Assembly (NCBI GenBank): GCA_965112735.1 | Contig: OZ218963.1 | Span: forward strand, 124,001-188,000 | DNA: 64,000 bases | Source: Phaeosaccion multiseriatum | Lineage: Eukaryota; Ochrophyta, other classes | Direction: 5' to 3' | Shown here: positions 25,064 through 35,324 of the stretch, in pieces | How positions within the stretch are numbered: the stretch's first letter is position 1 | How the letters are laid out: each line of letters begins with the position of its first letter | Made by a program: the position numbers and the translations under genes | The notes under the pieces: model-generated | What the model saw: the letters and a program-made list of their open reading frames with translations, nothing else | Told to the model about the DNA's origin: nothing | Databases searched by the model: none

Positions 25064-28000
25064 TGGAGAAGGTGGTGATACGGATGCAGCGGCGTCGCCG
25101 CCATCCATGTCTCCAATCCGAGCACTTGGGCTCTTCACCGAGGTAGTGAGGCACCTCTTCGCCCTCAGTGAGCCGCACTCCAGAGGTGCACACTCCATCG
25201 ACTTTGCCATCGACATTGCGAGTCGAGGTCAGGAGGAGCCTCAGCCGCCCCGGACCCTCTGCCGGCGCGTGCTGGAGCGGCTCAGTGGGAAGTGTCGCTA
25301 CCTGGCGTTGGCGTCGGTGGAGGGGGAACGTGAGCGCCGGGCGTGCGTGTGCGTCTTTCGAGCCCTTTCCTCAGGCGCAGGAAGAGGGCAAGCGGAGGGA
25401 GACGGGGAGGAGGAGGGGAGGGGTCAGGACCGGGGGGGGTGGCAGAGAATGGGAGGGCGAGGGGCGCAGCAGCAGCGGCAGCAGCGGCAGTGGTACCATC
25501 CGCTGAAGGGGGAGATGGCAGCAGACGACTTCCTTTCTCAGCAGCTGCATGAGCTGCTCACACACAACTTTGGACACGGAGGAAGGCGAGAAGGGGGAGG
25601 AGGAGGGGGAGGGCGCAAGAGGAGGAGGAGCGGAGGGAGGGGCGGCAGTGGCAGCGAAGAAGCATATGGGCATGGGCCGCCCATGAAGGGGGTGCTCACA
25701 CCGTTCACGCCTTCTCCGTCTTCACAGGCCTCTCCCTCGCCGCCCTCGAGCCAGGGGGGCTCCACCCAGCACTTGATGATGCAGCAGCAACAGCAGCAGT
25801 TGGTGATACAGCAGCAGCAGGAGCAGCTCGCCGTCCTCCCGGGCTTCATGGCGGCTCTGGTGGGGTGCCTCAGTTGCCCCTCGGGGCCTGTCCGAGGGCG
25901 GCTCGACCCAGGGGGACGTCTGGAAGCGCTGCTGGGGGTCCTCTCTGCCCTCCTCCGCGGCGCCGGCCCCAATCAGCGAGCAAGGGGGGGAGGGCAACAA
26001 GGAGTAGGAGGGGGCAAAGCAAGCCCACGAGAGGATGAGAGTGTCCACAGCAGCCTCTCCGTGCCTACCGTGGGCTCTTTCATCCTCGCGCTGGCCCGGC
26101 TCGGATGGGGAGGAGGAGAAGGGGGGCAGGGGGAGGGGGAGGGAAGAGAGGGAGGAGAGGCGAGGGAGGAGGGCGGTGCACGCAGTCACGGCCAGGCGCG
26201 TGTGCTGCTGCTTGCGGCCGAGATCGCTCGGGAGGCACTGTGGGCGGGGGCGGAGGGGGAGGAGGAGGAGGAGGCAAGCTTCAGTCAGCAGGACCTAAGT
26301 CAACAGGCCCTTAGTCAGCAGGAGGGCACCGAGGGCGAAGGGGGGGGCAGGGGAGGCAGGGGAGGGGAGGGCGTGGGGGGTGCTAAGCCCCCCGGGAGAC
26401 TGCTGGCGGAGGCGCTGCGAGGTGAGGAAGAGGAGGAGGGGGAGGGGCGAGGGGAGATAAGAGGGCATGCGTGTATGATATATGGCAGTGGATGGGCGAG
26501 GGGCGAGGCTCTAGGGGATGGCAGTGGAAGGGCTTAGGAGGGATGTCGACATGTTGGGGTTGACAATCATTTGACTTATTTCCTCAGCTCCGCTCAGTTC
26601 AGTTCAGTTTGGGTATACACCGCCACCACTACCCAATACCCAATACCCAATACCCAATACCCAATACCCAATACCCAATACCCAATACCCAATACCCAAT
26701 ACCCAATACCCAATACCCAATACCCAACACCCAATACCCCATACCCAATACCCCATACCCAATACCCGATACCCAGTACCCAATACCCAATACTCAATAC
26801 CCAATACCCATCCATCCCTGGTAAGGTAGGGTCCAATAACCTGTTTGATACACTGAAGGTCGAAAAGAGGCTAACACAAGTATCCCCCCCCCCCCCTGGA
26901 TCGGAAACCCTCGCCCTCCTCCCCTGGGCTTTGCAGTGGCGCAGTGGGCAGGGACGGCAGTGGATGCCCCCCGCGGAGGAGGAGGGATGGCAGCTCACGC
27001 GCGACGGGAGCCCTCTTCCTCCGCCTCCGTGTACGAGCTCTGGTTCAGGCAGTGCTTCGGCAGCTTGGCCCCCCTGCACCCCCAGCCTCCCCAAGATGTC
27101 TCCTCCTCAACCTTCACTGGTACCGCTGTTCGCCCGTCTGCCACGGCAACTGCCCCCCGGGGTACGGCAGGACCCGGGGGGGCAGGAGCCGGCAATGGTG
27201 GCCGAGGAGGGATGGCAGTGGATGGGCTAGGGGGAGGGTCGGGGTTAGGTCCTTTGATGAGGTCCAAGCAGCAGCTGGGCTTCCTGCTGGGGGTGTTGGG
27301 GGGCATGGTACCCAACGACAGCACCCACGTGCTGCACACACACCTCAGAGAGCTGCGGCCCTACAAATCAAAGGCAAGCAAAGAAGGAAGGAAGGAAGGA
27401 CATATGTCAAGGAAGGGTTTCAATCCTCCTTCTCCCACCCTCCTTCCCTCTCCCACGCTCCCTCCCTACTGCTCCTTCCTCCCTCCGTATCACCAACCCT
27501 CCTACCCTTCTGCGCTATCTGCGACCCTCTCTCTCTTTTCTCTCAGTACATGGGCTACCTGAGAGACTTTTTCGGCCTGGCGAGGGCGCGCGTGACCGAG
27601 CTGGATGCCATTGGACTGGCGACGACTGACGCACCACCAACTGGCATACCACCAACTGCTGCAGGGGGAGGAGGAGGCCCCGCAGCAGTGACGGCCAACC
27701 CATGGCAAGGATTTCGACGGAGCAGCCAGCAGGAGGGGAAGAAGGGGAAGCAGTTGGTGATACGGCAGCAGCAGGCCGAGGGGGCGGCGGAGAGGGCAGA
27801 GATCGCAGCCCACTTGGAGAAGTTCGCAAAGACGCAAAAGGTGCGGAGTGGGAATGGGATGGTAGTGGATGGTAGTGCGATTGATGGGATTGGGATGGTA
27901 GTGGATGGTAGTGGGATTGATGGGATTGGGATGGTAGTGGATGGTAGTGGGATTGATGGGATTGGGATGGTCGTGCACGGCGGGCATGGCATGGGGCAGG

Positions 28001-31000
28001 GGAGGAGGAAGTGTGGGGGAGGGGAGGGGGGTGATGAGGGCTGGCAGGGATATTGAGTCAGTGGCCGACGGGGTGAGGGTAGGGAGCGCGAGCGGTCATG
28101 ATGCTTGCGGGCTGTTGCCCTCCTTCGGCTGCTTTTCTCCCTCCTTTGGCCTCAAACCTCATGCTGCCGAAGATCCAGCGCAGCGCCCCTGGTGCCCATT
28201 AACCTGCCATCCACTACCACCCCCGCCCAATCCCCTGCCATCCACTACCCCTGCCCAATCCCCTGCCATCCATCCACTGCCATCCATCCCCCAACAGGTT
28301 CCGGCGTCGCTGACCATGGCCCTGCGTTTCGCCTCGGGCCCTCGCGAGAAAAGCCTTCTGCGCATACTCCTCCAGCCGCCATCTGTGAACGACTCGCCAT
28401 CTGTGACTGAGGCCACTCCCGACCTCGCTCTGCGCTTCCGCTTGGTCAAGCGCCTCGCCAAGGTTGGTGCGGGGGTGTCAGGACAGAAGGAGTGGAGGGG
28501 TGTCAGGACAGAAGGGGGGGGGGGGGCTTGGTACTTCTTCGTCAGAGGCCCCAAACGCCCCTACTTGGGGAGACGAGGAGATGTATGGGCCAATTGGCTG
28601 AACAGCTGTTGAGGTGCACTCTTGTTGTGCCGGTGATGACACCCACCGCTTCCTCCAAGCTCCCTTATCGTTCACCCTCTCCCCTCTCCCCTCTCCCCTT
28701 TCCCCTGCCCCATGCAATACACCCCCCTTACCCCTTCAGGAGCACTGCATCACCAAGGTGGCGTTTGAGGGTTTCCAAGACGCCGTGAAGGTGTACATGA
28801 GGGCCGCGAAGAAGGCAGAGGCCTCCAAGAGGGCAGAGGAGGAGAGGAGAGAGGAGGGGATGGCAGTGAATGGGACGGTGCTCGCGGCAGAGGGGATGGC
28901 AGTGGATGGGAGGGCACTCACGGCCCGCCTCACGCACCTGCACGGCCTACTCCTCGGTGCGACTCGGGCCCAGGACAAGGAACAGCAGTTGGTAGTAGAG
29001 GCGCCACAGCCACATGGACCGGTACAGACAGAGGCGTATGGGCACGGCGGAAGAGCGCTCTCTCCTCTCCACGAGCTGGACGTGCTGCTGCACGGGATGG
29101 TGCCCCTTGCGGCGCTGCTGGACCTCCACCTCCACGCCACCTGTGACCTTCTACGGAGCGCCAATACGGACACAACGCCCTCGCAGCTGAATCCGTGGGG
29201 ACCGCGCACCTGTCAGGTACTGTATCACCAACTGCTGTGCTGTGCTGTATCACCAACTGTATTGTGCGTACACAGCACAGAGCTTTACATTTCTTGCGCG
29301 TATTGTGTTGGGTCCGGTACAGAGCTTTGTCTTTGTCTGTCTGTCTGTGTCTGTCTCTGTGTGAATCTGTCTGTCTCTGTCTGTCTCTGTCTGCCTCTGT
29401 CTGTCTGTCTCGACTTCTTGTGGCAGTGAGAGAGACTGGGGCCTTGCGTTACCTGCGTGGCGTTGCGTGGCGTTGCGTTGTGGCTCACCCCCAACCCCTC
29501 CACTGCCATCCCATCCATTCCACTGCCATCCCATATCCATTCCACTGCCATCCCAACCCTCTTGCTTGATTGGCCCCACCATGGTCTTCGCGACAGCTGC
29601 TCGTGGCCTTTGCAGAGAGGTGGCAGGCTTCACAGATGGCTTCTCCACAGCGCTCAGATGGGAGGGACGGGAATTCAGAACGGGCCGACGAGGAGGGACG
29701 AGCCGAAGCTAGAGACAGAGACAGAGACAGAGACAGAGACAGAGGCAAAGCCAGAGAGAGAGACGGAGAAGGAGACAGAGACAGAGACAGAGACAGAGAC
29801 AGAGACAGAGACAGAGACAGAGACAGAGACAGAGACAGAGACAGAGACAGAGACAGAGGCAAAGCCAGAGAAAGAGACGGAGAAGGAGATAGAGACAGAG
29901 ACAGAGACAGAGACAGAGACAGAGGCAAAGCCAGAGAAAGAGACGGAGAAGGAGATAGAGACAGAGACAGAGACAGAGACAGAGACAGAGGCAAAGCCAG
30001 AGAAAGAGACGGAGAAGGAGATAGAGACAAGGAGAATGTCCAGGCGAGGAGCGGCGAGGGGCAGGCGAGTGCCGTACCGCCAACGACCGAACCACCAACT
30101 GCTGTGCCACCAACTGGCCGGCGATGGCGGCGCACGGCAGAGGAGCAGCCCCAGCCCAGCGCGGCGGAGGTTGCGCGATGCATTCTCTCGTGCGTACACA
30201 CCTGTATCCGCCTCGCCCTGGGGCAGCAGGAGGGGCAGGAGGGGCAGGAGGTAAATGTTGGTCTCGATGTGACTCGCGTGGCGTCATTGGTGTCAGGACT
30301 GGTGCTCCACTCGCCGCTGGCGACGCTCCAGCCCCTCGCCAAAGCTCTTTTGGACGTGTGCCTCGCCAGCGTGGGGCAAGCGTGCGTGGGCGCGTGCGTG
30401 GGTGTGGGCGAGGGCGTGGACATGGCGGGGGCGGAGGAGAGAGGCCAGAGAGGCGGGGAGCAGAGAGAGGGTCACGTGGTTGGAGGTCCATTGATTGGGG
30501 GTCTGGACGGGGCGCAGCAGTATGCGCTGGCCTGCGTGGTCTCGGTGTGGGCTTGTTCGCAGCCACGGCCCTGGCCTATGCAACAGGGGCCTCCCAATAA
30601 AGCAGGGGGTGTCAGGACAGACCTTCGAGACGGATATACATGTAGGGATAGAGGAAATGATTGCACGGGGTCGGGCCTCGGCGCCACTGATACGAACACG
30701 AGCAGTAGGCAGCCTGGGGGCGCCAATCGGGCTACTGTATCACCAACTGTGGCGCCAACCCTATCGCCAGCTGTGGGACACGGCTATGTGCGGCGCATGA
30801 TGGACAGGCTGTGGGTGGAGGCATTCCGCGGAGGAGAGGGGGGGCTCGGGCAGGCATATGGGCAGGCATATGGGCAGGCACAGGCGTACGGGGACAGATG
30901 CGAGAGGGTGCTGCGAGCGGCCAAGTGGAGCTGCCTCTTCGTGAGACGAGTCCTCAGCCAAGGGGAAGAGCTGTTTTCTGTACCTGTTGGACCGTCTTCT

Positions 31001-34000
31001 GTACCACCAACTGCTATATCGGCGTCTCGTGGCGGGGCCTACGTACCTGCGTTGTGCGTGGAGCAGCTCTGTTGGGTGTTCCACCGCCTGCAGCTGTTCG
31101 AGGAAGAGCTGCAGCAGCAGGTGGTGATACAGCAGGAGCAGCAGAAGCAGCAGGGGCAGGAAGAAGGGGGGACGAAAGGAGAGGGAGGGGGGCGGCAAGG
31201 AGACGGGGCAGAGCAAAGACGCAGAGTGGACAGGCGCAGGCATATGGGAATGGTGGGCTGTCGTCGCCAGCTGTTGCTTGGAGAGGTGCGGGTCACTCTG
31301 ACCGAGCTCTTCTCGCTGGGACCGTGGTGCGAGCTTGTAAGGAGCCACGTGGACGGAAGGGGAATGGGAAAGGGAAGGGCTCCGTCTTCCTCTTTGTCTT
31401 CATGTTCACGCTCTAGTGCTTCGTCTTCCGCGTCGCCGCCAGTGGGAAGGCTCTCTCTAAGCGAAGTGCTAACGCGCGAAGGCGTCCTTCTGTCGTTTGA
31501 TGCCAGCGCGGTCGCTACGAGGCCCGAAGGAGGAGGAGGAGGAGGAAAAGGAGGTGGTGGTGGACGCTCTGCGTGTGAGGTGGAAGAGGAGAAAGAGAAG
31601 AAGAAGAAGAGTCGGGGAGGGGAGCGTACGCACTGGAGGGGCGGAGAGGGGGCTGAGGAGGAGCCCCCCTTGCCCCCCCTGCTGTATCACCAACTGCTGC
31701 CCCCCCTGCTGCGCTACTTTCGGGGGTTGATGAGCGGTCTGAGTGCGGAACAGCGCTGTCAGGAGGTGCTGCACTGTCTTCTTGCCTTGCCTGGGCCTGG
31801 GCCGAGCCTTTGGCCTGGGCCTGGGATGGCCTCAAGGGAGAGGGAGGGGAGTGAACGAGCTCGTAGGAGGGGCGGAGGGGTTGCCCTGCGCGGAAGGACG
31901 ACGAGGAAGAGGGGCAGGGAGGACAGGGAGCACGGCCGACAAGTGGGTAAGGGTGGGAACGAGGACGACGACAGGGAGTGGGGGGGGTTGCTTGCTGGCG
32001 TTGCAGAGGCTCGAGGGCTGCCTTTCGCAGAGGAGTGGTCGCGGAGGCTGGGCAGGCTTGACGAGACTCTCACAAGGGATGGCACTGGATGCGAGGACGG
32101 GGGATGCCGCTATTGGGTGCATCCCTGTTGGGCGAAATGGGCCTCTGCGGGGCCCAAGTCGGAGAGGCGTGAGATGGAGCCCCGGTCTGCGGCTGTGATG
32201 CACGCCCTCGAGGCGCTGCTCTCTGAGGAGCTCAAGGGGCTGGTGTCAGGACAGAGCGTGTCAGGACAGAGGGCACCTGCCCCTGCCTCCTCCTCTGCCC
32301 CTGCCCCTTCCTCTGTGGACGGGGTGGCACCGCTGCTGGAGAAGGCCTTCGCCTCTTGTCTAAACAGGGTTTATGTGGGGAGGGAGCGGGCAGAGGGAGT
32401 GGAGCTGCACTCAGCCTCAGAGGCGGAGGGGACACAGCGGCTGCGGCACAGGCAAGATGAGAGGGAGACGCATATGGGAAGCGGAGACGGAGACAGAGAC
32501 AGAGACAGCCTCAACAGGCTGCGCAGTGCATGCCTGAACAGTAACAGCAGCTGCAGCAGCAGGAGGAGGAGGAGGAGGAGAGTCCTATTCACAGATGGCA
32601 GCAACTTGGCGGCGGTGCTGCTCCTCATGCACCGCTGCCTACCGTTGGTGCTCCGCGAGGACCGCCACTGCTACGCAAGGTGCATGCGCCATCTGTTGCG
32701 GACGGTCCTGACACTCACGACTCCCGTCCCGCCCTCTGTGACTCTGATGTGCGTGCAGCTGTGGCTGCTGCCCTGTGGCCAGGGGGGGGGGGCGGAGAGG
32801 ATGGCAGTGGATGCGAGGATGGAGGAACACCCTCTGCTGAGCAGCGAACTCGTCCAGGTGTGGCCCGTGCTAAGACCGGCCCTGGTCCTTGAGGAGAGCC
32901 CCCTTGGGCGCGATGATACCGCTGCCGCTGTATCACCAACTGCTGTCCCTGCCCCAGGCAATGCTGTATCACCAACTCGTGCCCCCGAATGGGCGAGGAG
33001 GATGGACAGGCTGCACCTGCTGCACTTGGAGGCGTATGGGCAGGCGCCGGGGGGCGAGGGGCCAGAGGGCACAATAGAGGCGGCGTACGGACACGGGATG
33101 AAAGACGCCACAGCAGAGCTGCCCAGGACTGCGGCGCGTGTGGTGATTCGAGGCGTGTTGGCGACGGCGGAGAGAAGGAGAGAAGCGTCGTCAACCCACA
33201 CAGCCACTGCGGCGACCGGAAGGGAGAGCCCCCCTTGGGCACCCCCCGGGGGGGAGTTCTCCTCCAGCCTTGACAAGCTCCTTGAGCGCGTGTACAAGGG
33301 CCCCCGGGGGGGGGCGAAGCAGCAGCGAGAGGCGTATGGGCAGTCTGGACGTGAGCTGCCATCCCTTACCCTCCTGCGCCAGCTGCTGCTGCTACTGCTT
33401 GCAGAGCCCTCGATGGCAGTGGATGGAAGCTCTCCTGTCTGCCCATCTGCCAACCCGCCGCTTGCCCTCGCTCGGTGCCTCTTGCGCCTTTGCCCCCTAC
33501 TGGTGAACTCTCTCGTGGCAGAGCCCTTTCTGCAGCAGTTGGTGATACAGCAGCGATCCGAGACCGATGAGGGGGCCACGAACAGCAACCCCCCTGGGGC
33601 GGCACCCGAGGGGCTGGAGGCGCAGGCACATGGGCAGGCGCGGCTGTCGAGGGCTGTGCTGAGTGTGCTGGAGAGCAGCGCACGAGACCCATACCGAGGG
33701 GAAGGGTCAGAGGTGTCGGGACAGGCGATGGCAGCAGAGGGGCCAGGGTTTGGAGAGGGGTGGGCGATGGCGGTGCTTCAGCACTACCTCGTGTGGCTGC
33801 ACTTGGCCGCTCAGATGCACGGGTTGTTGGTACACCAGAGCCAGGGGCGTGTCCTGACACCACGGATGGGCAAACACAGCCAGGCACGGCTCGCCCTCGT
33901 CCTCCCCGGCATGCTGAGGAGCAGCAGGGGAGAGAAGGGCGGCGGGCAGGCATATGGGCAGGTGCGGGCCCTGTGTGCGGCTGTCTGCCGCCTGGACCCT

Positions 34001-34093
34001 GCTTCTGAAACGCTCTTCCGGGTGGCAGGACAGATGGCAACTCAAACGCCACCACGAAGTCATATTCGTCAGGATAGCGAACCACCCAAGTGA
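23763..34093 (+). CDS. giant low-complexity protein, possible Mediator subunit 12
   Basis: Tentative. Exons joining in frame: ...-24458, 24639-26421, 26937-27373 (GC donor), 27547-27840, 28298-28462, 28740-29216, 29597-34093; at least 2,550 residues after 24639. The ATG at 23763 is a guess. Hints of MED12/Srb8, the scaffold of the Mediator kinase module: [55 protein letters not shown], and [15 protein letters not shown] followed by [20 protein letters not shown], in the order expected around the MED12 'VPxSL..A.IFR..YFL..LLP.LL' block. No decisive motif was seen, so another large helical scaffold is possible. Poly-Q tracts, an (Arg-Asp)n tract (29716-30030) and dispersed motifs read through as LVIQQ, YHQL, VSPTA, AYGQ and MAVDG. 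Coding may continue past 34093. Confidence 0.45.
24528..24612 (+). repeat. 10-bp tandem repeat TGACTCTGCT in an intron
   Basis: About eight head-to-tail copies between the donor at 24459 and the acceptor at 24638. Confidence 0.85.
26630..26815 (+). repeat. heptanucleotide satellite ACCCAAT
   Basis: About 25 near-perfect tandem copies of the 7-mer within the intron 26422-26936. It is not the plant-type telomere repeat CCCTAAA. Confidence 0.9.
27374..27375 (+). other. putative GC-AG intron donor
   Basis: The exon ends TCAAAG and continues GCAAGC, the usual consensus of GC donors. Using it joins YKSK to YMGYLRDFF in frame; no nearby GT does so as well. Confidence 0.55.
27859..27966 (+). repeat. 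36-bp tandem repeat in an intron
   Basis: Three copies of a unit starting ATGGTAGTGGATGGTAGTG and ending GATGGGATTGGG, with one base change in the first copy. It lies directly after the donor at 27841. Confidence 0.85.
29222..29257 (+). repeat. two GTATCACCAAC motifs at an intron 5' end
   Basis: Sense copies at 29222-29232 and 29247-29257, the first starting 5 nt inside the intron that follows exon end 29216. They are joined by TGCTGTGCTGT. Confidence 0.7.
29716..30030 (+). repeat. coding AGACAG array with 60-66 bp higher-order unit
   Basis: Encodes (Arg-Asp)n. The block [19 protein letters not shown] recurs four times, each separated by AGACAG units, always in frame. Confidence 0.9.
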
Positions 34094-34529
34094 CCCCCCC
34101 ACCCCCCCACCCACCAAGCCCGCTTTTTCAGTGCGAGGGCGCGGCCCAACCCCACCACAGTAGTTGGTGATACGGGCCACCCCACCACTGGCCAGGCACT
34201 GTCAGGCAGCATCAGCAGTTGGCGATACCATCGCTACTGCTCAGGAGGAGGAGGAGAGAATGGTGATGATGGCGAGAGGCAGATGGAGGAGTGGGCGGTG
34301 CTGGAGGAGAGCATGGTGGCGGCGAGAGGAAGAAGAAGTCAACAAATAACAAAGCTTGCTATATCAACAACTGCCACTGTTGCTGCTCGACCTTCCGTGT
34401 TGCCTCCCCCCCCTCCCCCCTCCACCGACCGAGGGCAATCCGGCCGGGACTGGGGCAGGAGGATCAGCAGTTGGTGATACAGCAGCAACAGGAGGGGACC
34501 GTCGAGGAGACGAGGTGAATGTGTGTATG

Positions 34530-34574
<45 letters not shown>

Positions 34575-35324
34575 CGCCTGTGTGTGTGTGTGCCCTTCTA
34601 AACACACCACACCACACCACAGATGCGGAGTACTCCTGCAGGAGGTGGTCCGAGAGGGCTGCTCCTTCTGCTGCGTGGGCACGCTCGGCGCCGCCCTCGA
34701 CGGAGGAGTCTCGCTCGTGGCGGGCATGCAGCCAGGACGGCAACATTGTGCAGATAGCCGTGCCCGTGCCACAGCTACTGCGCAAGACCGCCTCTCGACG
34801 CAAGTGGTTGTTGTCAGGGTGGGGTCTCTTCTTCTCCATCCCTCCGCTGGCTTCTTGCTTTGACTTGCTTCCGCCCTCTCCGCCTCTGGCTTCTGCTTAT
34901 CGGGCAGGGGGCAGAGAAACCTCGCCTGCCTGAGAAGCCAGAAGCCAGCGAGACTGCGGCCAGAAGCCCGAAGCCAGGGGTCACAGGAGGGGGCTACGGC
35001 CCAGAAGCAAGCCAGGAGCCAGAGAAAAACCTCGCCCTGGAGCCGACCTCCGGGGTACTAGGGAGGAGGAATGCGTGATGATCCGTGATCCGTGACGGAT
35101 TACCATCCAAAAGTAACAAGATTCGCCCCCCCCAGATGAGAAGAGTTTTATGAAAAGAAAATGACCCCTGCCCCTTGCCAAGAAAGAGCAAACCGTTCTT
35201 GCGGAGCGTTCTACACCGCTGAACCTCAACCTCTATATGGGGATGCTTATCACATCCCCCATCTCATCGTTCCCAGCAAACCAAAAGGAGGAGCGAAGAG
35301 CGAGAGCAAATACCAAAGCCAAGG
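34094..35324 (+). other. possible extra 3' exons of the giant gene, then intergenic
   Basis: 34250-34513 has an open, protein-like frame (ERQMEEWAVLEESMVAARG). GAGACGAG at 34514 looks like a donor opening a GT run, and an acceptor before 34623 joins in frame to CGVLLQEVVREGCSFCCVGT and GTLGAALDGGVSLVAGM. If the exon ending at a GTGCGG donor near 33961 is used, the giant protein could continue to about 34860. Two exact GTTGGTGATAC copies (34163, 34470) sit here. From 34900 to 35324 no gene is seen; the LNR gene promoter is expected. Confidence 0.35.
35234..35240 (+). promoter_or_regulatory. TATA-like element before the LNR gene
   Basis: TATATGG lies about 85-90 bp upstream of the ATG at 35325, a normal spacing for a TATA box and short leader. 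No other support. Confidence 0.3.

Noticed and set aside
26630-26815. Telomere end or interstitial plant-type telomere
   Set aside because: The unit is ACCCAAT, not CCCTAAA or CCCTAA, and the array sits inside a gene.
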